Origin: Eubacteriales bacterium
GTDB taxonomy: Bacteria; Bacillota_A; Clostridia; Christensenellales; Aristaeellaceae
Direction of reading: 5' to 3'
Assembly (NCBI GenBank): GCA_029974855.1
Contig: JARKQO010000569.1
Coordinates: 1 to 9,722 of the forward strand
Length of the DNA stretch: 9,722 bases
Shown piece by piece: positions 6,681 through 9,722 of the stretch (position 1 is its first letter; the number at the start of each line of letters is the position of its first letter). The notes under the pieces are model-generated. The model saw only the letters and a list, made by a program, of their open reading frames with translations. It did no database searches and was not told where the DNA came from. The translations under genes were made by a program, and so were the position numbers.

Positions 6681-6718
6681 GGGGACCCTTGTAGGCCTCT
6701 GGCCCCGGAATGGTCCCC
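6681..6718. repeat. Inverted repeat just after the phosphonate operon
   Basis: GGGGACC (6681-6687) pairs perfectly with GGTCCCC (6712-6718). A short GGCC/GGCC stem (6694-6697 and 6701-6704) sits in the loop. It begins 6 bases after the last operon gene, where a terminator is expected, but is followed by C-rich sequence instead of a T-run. It may be a 3'-end stabilising or weak termination structure. Confidence 0.35.
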
Positions 6719-6737
6719 GGCCCCCCGGTCTCCCCCG

Positions 6738-6765
6738 GCAGGAAAAGGCCCTCCCCCTGTCGAAT
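6738..6765 (+). promoter_or_regulatory. SigH-like promoter of hpf
   Basis: AGGAAAA (6740-6746, preceded by GC) is followed by 12 bases and then GTCGAAT (6759-6765). This fits the Bacillus SigH pattern RnAGGAwWW, 11-12 bases, RnnGAAT at every fixed position. Bacillus subtilis hpf (yvyD) is itself SigH-controlled, so the match is biologically sensible. Transcription would start near 6772, giving a leader of about 125 bases. Confidence 0.5.
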
Positions 6766-6795
6766 CCTACCAACAGGTACCAAAATTTACCCCTC

Positions 6796-6844
6796 GGGCC
6801 CGGGGCCCAAGCCGATCGGAGCGTGAGACCATTGGAGCACCAAT
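6796..6844 (+). promoter_or_regulatory. Two small hairpins in the hpf leader
   Basis: GGGCC-CGG-GGCCC (6796-6808) and ATTGG-AGCA-CCAAT (6831-6844) are perfect 5-bp stem-loops between the presumed transcription start and the hpf ribosome binding site (6881-6888). T6 at 6862-6867 follows the second one only after 17 bases, so neither forms a standard terminator. A role in mRNA stability or translation control is speculative. Confidence 0.25.
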
Positions 6845-6896
6845 GCACTGTCTTCCACCGGTTTTTTCCCCATTACACGCAAAGGAGCTGTACCCT

Positions 6897-7439
6897 ATGA
6901 AGACCACCATTACCGCCAAAAACATGAGCGTGTCCAACGCCGTTACCCAGCGGATCATGAAAAAAGTCGGCAAGATGGAGCGCTACCTGGACCAGAGCAC
7001 GGAAATGCAGGTGCGCCTGGGCAAGCAGAAGAACGACCGCCGCACCTGCGAGATCACCGTCATCTCCGAGGGGGTGCTGCTGCGGGCCGAGGCCAGCCAC
7101 GAGGATAATCTCTACGTCTCCATCGACCAGGCTTTGGCCAAGCTGGAGCGGCAGATCCACAAGCACCGCACCAAGCTGGAAAAGCGCCTTCGGGCGGACG
7201 CCTTCCAGCCCGAGGAATTCGAGTTTCTGGAGGAAATGGACGAGCCCGGCCAGGCCGCCCGCAAAATCGTCCGCCACAAGACCTTTCCCGTGCGCCCCAT
7301 GTCCCTGGAGGACGCGGTTTTGCAGATGGAGCTTTTGGGGCACAGCTTCTTTGTGTTCGTAAACGCCGAGACGGACAGCACCAGCGTGCTGTACCTGCGC
7401 AAGGACGGGGATTTGGGCCTGCTGGAGCCGGAGGCGTAA
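6897..7439 (+). CDS. hpf: Ribosome hibernation-promoting factor, long form
   Basis: The 180-residue product is a long-form HPF. The N-terminal S30AE domain (about 1-97) starts MKTTITAKNMSVSNAVTQRI and would bind the 30S decoding region of idle ribosomes. A linker of about 25 acidic residues leads to the C-terminal domain (about 122-176), with IVRHKTFPVRPMSLEDAVLQ, then LLGHSFFVFVNAETDS and LYLRKDGDLGLLEP. This domain mediates the pairing that makes 100S dimers in Firmicutes. The ATG at 6897 is preceded by AAAGGAG (6881-6887) and starts exactly at the conserved MKxxI. An in-frame upstream extension to 6678 has no protein character and is rejected. It stands 222 bases after the phosphonate operon and has its own SigH-like promoter, so it is probably an independent stationary-phase gene. 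Confidence 0.97.
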   Translation: MKTTITAKNMSVSNAVTQRIMKKVGKMERYLDQSTEMQVRLGKQKNDRRTCEITVISEGVLLRAEASHEDNLYVSIDQALAKLERQIHKHRTKLEKRLRADAFQPEEFEFLEEMDEPGQAARKIVRHKTFPVRPMSLEDAVLQMELLGHSFFVFVNAETDSTSVLYLRKDGDLGLLEPEA

Positions 7440-7458
7440 CCGGGGGGGCCTTCCCCGG
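7440..7458 (+). terminator. Weak hairpin after hpf
   Basis: CCGGGG (7440-7445) and CCCCGG (7453-7458) form a 6-bp GC stem with a 7-base loop right after the hpf stop codon. The following sequence, CCCTCTCACC, has no T-run, so termination is only possible, not shown. Confidence 0.3.
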
Positions 7459-7498
7459 CCCTCTCACCAAATTCTCATTCCCCTTTCAGCGATTCTTT

Positions 7499-7526
7499 AG
7501 CGGTTTTTGATCGGTTCCCGCTTTTT
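7499..7526 (+). terminator. Possible second terminator between hpf and the membrane-protein gene
   Basis: AGCGG (7499-7503) pairs with CCGCT (7518-7522), and T5 (7522-7526) runs on from the stem. The stem is short and the loop is 14 bases, so it would be weak. It overlaps the proposed -35 of the next gene. Confidence 0.25.
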
Positions 7527-7550
7527 ACCAGGTTCCTCCTGTGCTATACT
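7522..7550 (+). promoter_or_regulatory. Putative extended -10 promoter of the small membrane-protein gene
   Basis: TGCTATACT (7542-7550) has a TGn extension and a 5/6 match to TATAAT. A poor -35, TTTTTA (7522-7527), lies 17 bases upstream. Transcription would start near 7557, about 39 bases before the ATG at 7596. Confidence 0.45.
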
Positions 7551-7595
7551 GTACCCGTCCACAAAAGTTTGACGCGCCGTGAAGGAGGATTGCAC

Positions 7596-7952
7596 ATGGA
7601 GGACCGCCGCGAAACTCTGGGCCCCGAGGGCAGCTACTACGAAACCAAGGCCCGCCAGGAGCGGGAGCACAGGCAGCGGAAGCTGGCCGGGGTCTATCCC
7701 CTGCTGATCGTAGGGCTATACCTGCTGCTGGGATTTGGGATGAACCTGTGGCATCCGGGCTGGCTGCTGTTTCTGACCATTCCCCTGTTCTACATGCGCC
7801 CTACCACAACCTGGCAAAAGCTCACCAACCCGGTGGCCATCGTGCTGATCTACCTGGTGCTGGGCTTCTACTTCAACCTGTGGCACCCGGGCTGGCTCAT
7901 CTTCCTGCTGATCCCCGTGGCCGCCGTGCTGGGGAAGGAAGAAAAGGCCTGA
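7596..7952 (+). CDS. Small membrane protein with a duplicated NLWHPGWL hairpin
   Basis: The 118-residue product has a charged cytoplasmic-type N-terminus (1-32, rich in Glu, Arg and Lys). Two similar hydrophobic units follow: LYLLLGFGMNLWHPGWLLFL (41-60) and IYLVLGFYFNLWHPGWLIFL (85-104), with a period of 44 residues. Between them is a short polar loop with MRPTTTWQKLTNP. The NLWHPGW hairpin is a recurring membrane module in Firmicutes, often found C-terminal to helix-turn-helix domains; here it stands alone in two copies. Function is unknown; sensing or anchoring at the membrane is a guess. The ATG at 7596 has GAAGGAGG (7581-7588) 7 bases upstream; an in-frame TTG at 7569 is rejected because it precedes that site. 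The gene has its own likely promoter and ends at a strong bidirectional terminator. Confidence 0.85.
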   Translation: MEDRRETLGPEGSYYETKARQEREHRQRKLAGVYPLLIVGLYLLLGFGMNLWHPGWLLFLTIPLFYMRPTTTWQKLTNPVAIVLIYLVLGFYFNLWHPGWLIFLLIPVAAVLGKEEKA

Positions 7953-7974
7953 GGCATGGCCGCCGCAGCCTCGC

Positions 7975-8021
7975 AAAGAAGCCTTTGAAGCGTGGGAATC
8001 CATGCTCCAAAGGCTTCTTTT
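7975..8021. terminator. Strong bidirectional intrinsic terminator between convergent genes
   Basis: A 13-bp perfect stem, AAAGAAGCCTTTG (7975-7987) with CAAAGGCTTCTTT (8008-8020), encloses a 2x2 mismatch. A further 6-bp stem follows, GCGTGG (7990-7995) with CCATGC (8000-8005, one G-U), closed by a GAAT loop. The arms end in TTCTTTT on the plus strand and TTCTTT on the minus strand, so it can end transcription from both sides. It lies between the plus-strand membrane-protein gene and the minus-strand SDR gene. Confidence 0.85.
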
Positions 8022-8055
8022 GATGTCCTTTTGCCGCCCCGGGGCCCGGGGCCCC

Positions 8056-9081
8056 TTACTCCATATCCAGCCTGGGCCAGGAAGCCTGGGCCCCCTCATA
8101 GCTTTCAATCAGGGCATCGCACCAGGCGTCGAACTCCGGGTCATCGGTCTGGTATTCCGGGTGGGCGTCGATGTAGGCCACGGCCTCCCGGACCCCCTGG
8201 TCAAAGCGGATGGTGGTTTGAAACTGGGGCACCGCCCGCTTGATCTTGGCGTTGTCAAAGATCACGGTGTTGCTCTTGTCCCCCAGCAGGGCTCCCACAT
8301 AGGCCGGGCACAGGGCCGCCAGGGTTTCGCTGGCGATGTGCACCATCCGGGGGGCTTTGCCCACCGCCCGGCCCACGGCCTCCAGAATCTGGTTCCAGGT
8401 GAGGGTTTCATCCCCGGTGATCTGGTAGGTTTCCCCAATGGCGTGGAGGTTGCCCATCAGGCCGCAGAAGGCCACGGCGAAATCCCGGCTGTGGGTCAGG
8501 GTCCACAGGCTCAGGCCGTCCCCGGGCACGATGACCTTGCGCCCCTCCCGGACGCGCCGCACCACCGCATAGCTGCCGCCCTTCCCGTGGATCGCCATGG
8601 GGATTCTCCGCTGGTCGTAGGTGTGGCTGGGGCGGATGAGGGTCACCGGAAAGCCGGTGGTCCGGTAGGCCTCCATCAGCGCCGCCTCGCAGGCGATTTT
8701 GTCCCGGCTGTATTGCCAGAAGGGGTTGGCCAAAGGGGTGCCCTCGGTGACAAAGGGGGAGGACAGGGGCTTTTGGTAGGCCGAGGCGGAGCTGATGAAA
8801 AAATACTGCCGGGTTCTGCCCGCAAACAGCGCCACGTCCCGGGCCACCTGCTCCGGGGTGAAGGCGATGAAATCCGCCACCACGTCAAAGCGCAGGTCCC
8901 CCAGCTTTTCCTTCACGTCCTGAAGGTCGTTGATGTCCGCCCGGATGATCTTTGCCTCCCGGGGGGCCGCCTCGCTCCGGTTGCCCCGGTTCAGCAGGTA
9001 CAGCTCCCAGCCCTGGCTCACGCACAGCTGGGAGATGGACGCGCTGATGGTTCCCGTTCCGCCGATGAACAATGCTTTCAT
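8056..9081 (-). CDS. Extended-type SDR / NAD-dependent epimerase-like protein
   Basis: The 341-residue protein has a Rossmann N-terminus, MKALFIGGTGTISASIS, whose GGTGTIS (7-13) is the dinucleotide-binding glycine motif. SSASAY (97-102) supplies the usual Ser region. YSRDK (124-128) matches the catalytic YxxxK. IRPSHTYDQ (149-157) follows, as in extended SDRs. This style of sequence is shared with the atypical SDRs related to nucleotide-sugar epimerases and to the chloroplast CSP41 group; many clostridia carry such genes with no known substrate. The ATG at 9081 is preferred to an upstream in-frame codon because AGGAG (9094-9090) lies 8 bases before it. It converges on the membrane-protein gene and is divergent from the PPK2 gene. 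No neighbour indicates its substrate. Confidence 0.88.
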   Translation of the reverse strand: MKALFIGGTGTISASISQLCVSQGWELYLLNRGNRSEAAPREAKIIRADINDLQDVKEKLGDLRFDVVADFIAFTPEQVARDVALFAGRTRQYFFISSASAYQKPLSSPFVTEGTPLANPFWQYSRDKIACEAALMEAYRTTGFPVTLIRPSHTYDQRRIPMAIHGKGGSYAVVRRVREGRKVIVPGDGLSLWTLTHSRDFAVAFCGLMGNLHAIGETYQITGDETLTWNQILEAVGRAVGKAPRMVHIASETLAALCPAYVGALLGDKSNTVIFDNAKIKRAVPQFQTTIRFDQGVREAVAYIDAHPEYQTDDPEFDAWCDALIESYEGAQASWPRLDME

Positions 9082-9116
9082 TTGCTTTTCTCCTCTTCCT
9101 GATGCCATGCCCTCTT

Positions 9117-9137
9117 TTGGGTTATGCTTGGGTTATG
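9117..9137. repeat. Tandem TTGGGTTATG direct repeat over the SDR transcription start
   Basis: TTGGGTTATG occurs at 9117-9126 and again at 9128-9137, an 11-base period (one helical turn). The second copy covers part of the minus-strand -10 box and the expected start site near 9128. This is the usual place of a repressor operator, but no regulator is identified. Confidence 0.4.
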
Positions 9138-9163
9138 ATAGCATATTGGCAGGCAGGTGACAA
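9135..9163 (-). promoter_or_regulatory. SigA-type promoter of the SDR gene
   Basis: On the minus strand TTGTCA (9163-9158) and TATCAT (9140-9135) are separated by exactly 17 bases. Each matches consensus at 5/6 positions. Transcription would start near 9128, giving a leader of about 47 bases to the ATG at 9081. This is the best promoter in the window. Confidence 0.75.
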
Positions 9164-9287
9164 GCTTTGCCAGTCCCGCTGCCCATAGGCAAAAATCCGC
9201 CCCAAGCAGGAAAAAGCTTTCAGGAGGGGGAAATGTATTGCATCTTTCCTATTGGATTTTTCTTCCATCCCCAAAGGAGGCATGAAG

Positions 9288-9722
9288 ATGGCCGGTCCTG
9301 AAAAAATTCTGGATGCCGGGGCGGAGCGGGCTTTGGATGCGCCGGTCCCTGAAAAGGCTGCCCCGCCAAAGCCCCGGGCCCCCAAGGCGGCGGCCCCCAA
9401 GGCTACCGCTCCCAAACCTCGAACCTCCAAGCCCCGGGCTCCCAAGGCCGTAACCGCCCCGGAGGCCCCCCAAGAAGCCCTTCTCCAGGAGGCCCCTGCC
9501 CCGGAGGCTGCCCTTATGCCCTCCCCCGACCCCGAGGATTTTGACCAGCTGGCCCAGAAGATGATGGCCTTGCAGCAGCAGCTCCGCAGCCTGGGCGTCC
9601 CCGTGGTGATCCTGCTGGAGGGCTGGGACGCGGCGGGCAAGGGCACCTTGCTGGGGGAGCTGCTGGAAGGGCTGGACCCCCGGGGCTATCAGGTCCACGT
9701 CATGGACCGGCCCGGCCGGGAG
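9288..9722 (+). CDS. PPK2-family polyphosphate kinase / polyphosphate:AMP phosphotransferase with a basic H1-like tail (3' end outside the window)
   Basis: The 145 codons seen contain the start of a PPK2 domain. LQQQLRSLGVPVVILL (95-110) leads into the Walker A motif EGWDAAGKGT (111-120), then LLEGLDPRGYQVHVMDRPGR (125-144). PPK2 enzymes move phosphate between polyphosphate and nucleotides. The wording EGWDAAGKG with LDPRGY is typical of both single-domain PPK2 and two-domain polyphosphate:AMP phosphotransferases; the missing 3' part would decide. Residues 1-85 are an unusual extension. Residues 24-53 are rich in Lys, Arg, Pro and Ala in APK/KPR repeats, followed by an Ala/Pro/Glu-rich stretch. 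The ATG at 9288 is chosen over the ATG at 9282 because AAAGGAGG (9273-9280) is 7 bases from the former and only 1 from the latter. It is divergent from the SDR gene, and no clear promoter was found. Confidence 0.88.
   Translation, partial: MAGPEKILDAGAERALDAPVPEKAAPPKPRAPKAAAPKATAPKPRTSKPRAPKAVTAPEAPQEALLQEAPAPEAALMPSPDPEDFDQLAQKMMALQQQLRSLGVPVVILLEGWDAAGKGTLLGELLEGLDPRGYQVHVMDRPGRE

Noticed and set aside
6755..6782. tRNA-like T-arm sequence (GTCGAATCC) between the phosphonate operon and hpf
   Set aside because: The flanking bases do not form a T-stem, and no anticodon or acceptor stem can be built.
6796..8055. Shared GGGCCCGGGGCCC element at 6796-6808 and 8042-8054
   Set aside because: Two copies of a GC-only string in GC-rich DNA can arise by chance. 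They sit in unlike contexts (a leader and a gene 3' end), with no mobile-element features.
9208..9234. SigH-like AGGAAAA-12-GGGGAAAT upstream of the PPK2 gene
   Set aside because: The GAAT core is broken (GAAA) in purine-rich sequence, so the match is too weak without other support.
1..9722. CRISPR arrays, insertion sequences, attachment sites, rRNA or tRNA genes
   Set aside because: No regularly spaced repeats, transposase-like frames, terminal repeats or structured RNA gene signatures were seen on either strand.

Overview
The window looks like a chromosomal segment of a GC-rich Firmicute, most likely a gut-type clostridium of the Oscillospiraceae/Ruminococcaceae kind. The grounds are near-consensus AAAGGAGG-type ribosome binding sites, a long-form hibernation factor (hpf) preceded by a SigH-like promoter, and protein sequences of clostridial flavour. 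Taxonomy is inferred from style only.

Left part (1-1887, minus strand): an MBOAT O-acyltransferase (TTG start) is followed after 29 bases by the 5' end of a DHHW/AlgX-like membrane-anchored partner that runs off the window. This is a typical cell-surface glycan O-acylation pair. Upstream of the MBOAT lies a possible 24-codon leader ORF whose stop codon sits in the 5' arm of a nested 58-base hairpin. By eye this part is clearly less GC-rich than the rest.

Junction (about 1888-2296): a 5'-truncated remnant of an SH3-like domain gene on the minus strand ends abruptly where the promoter of the plus-strand operon begins.

Centre (2297-6674, plus strand): a four-gene phosphonate operon. A PEP mutase fused to an N-terminal HxGH nucleotidyltransferase domain makes phosphonopyruvate. 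A ThDP enzyme decarboxylates it to phosphonoacetaldehyde. An iron-type alcohol dehydrogenase probably reduces that to 2-hydroxyethylphosphonate. A separate LicC/PntC-like sugar-nucleotidyltransferase-fold enzyme probably activates the product as a CMP ester. No aminotransferase and no transferase for the activated head group is present. The HxGH domain of the fusion lacks the usual second (ISST/STT) motif, which would make the separate nucleotidyltransferase the working one. The expected end use is decoration of a surface polymer or lipid.

Right part (6675-9722): hpf with a SigH-like promoter and structured leader; a 118-aa membrane protein built from two copies of an NLWHPGWL hairpin; a strong bidirectional terminator; a convergent SDR/NAD-epimerase-like gene with a near-consensus promoter and an 11-bp-period direct repeat; and, divergently, the first 145 codons of a PPK2-family polyphosphate kinase carrying a Lys/Pro/Ala-rich histone-H1-like tail.
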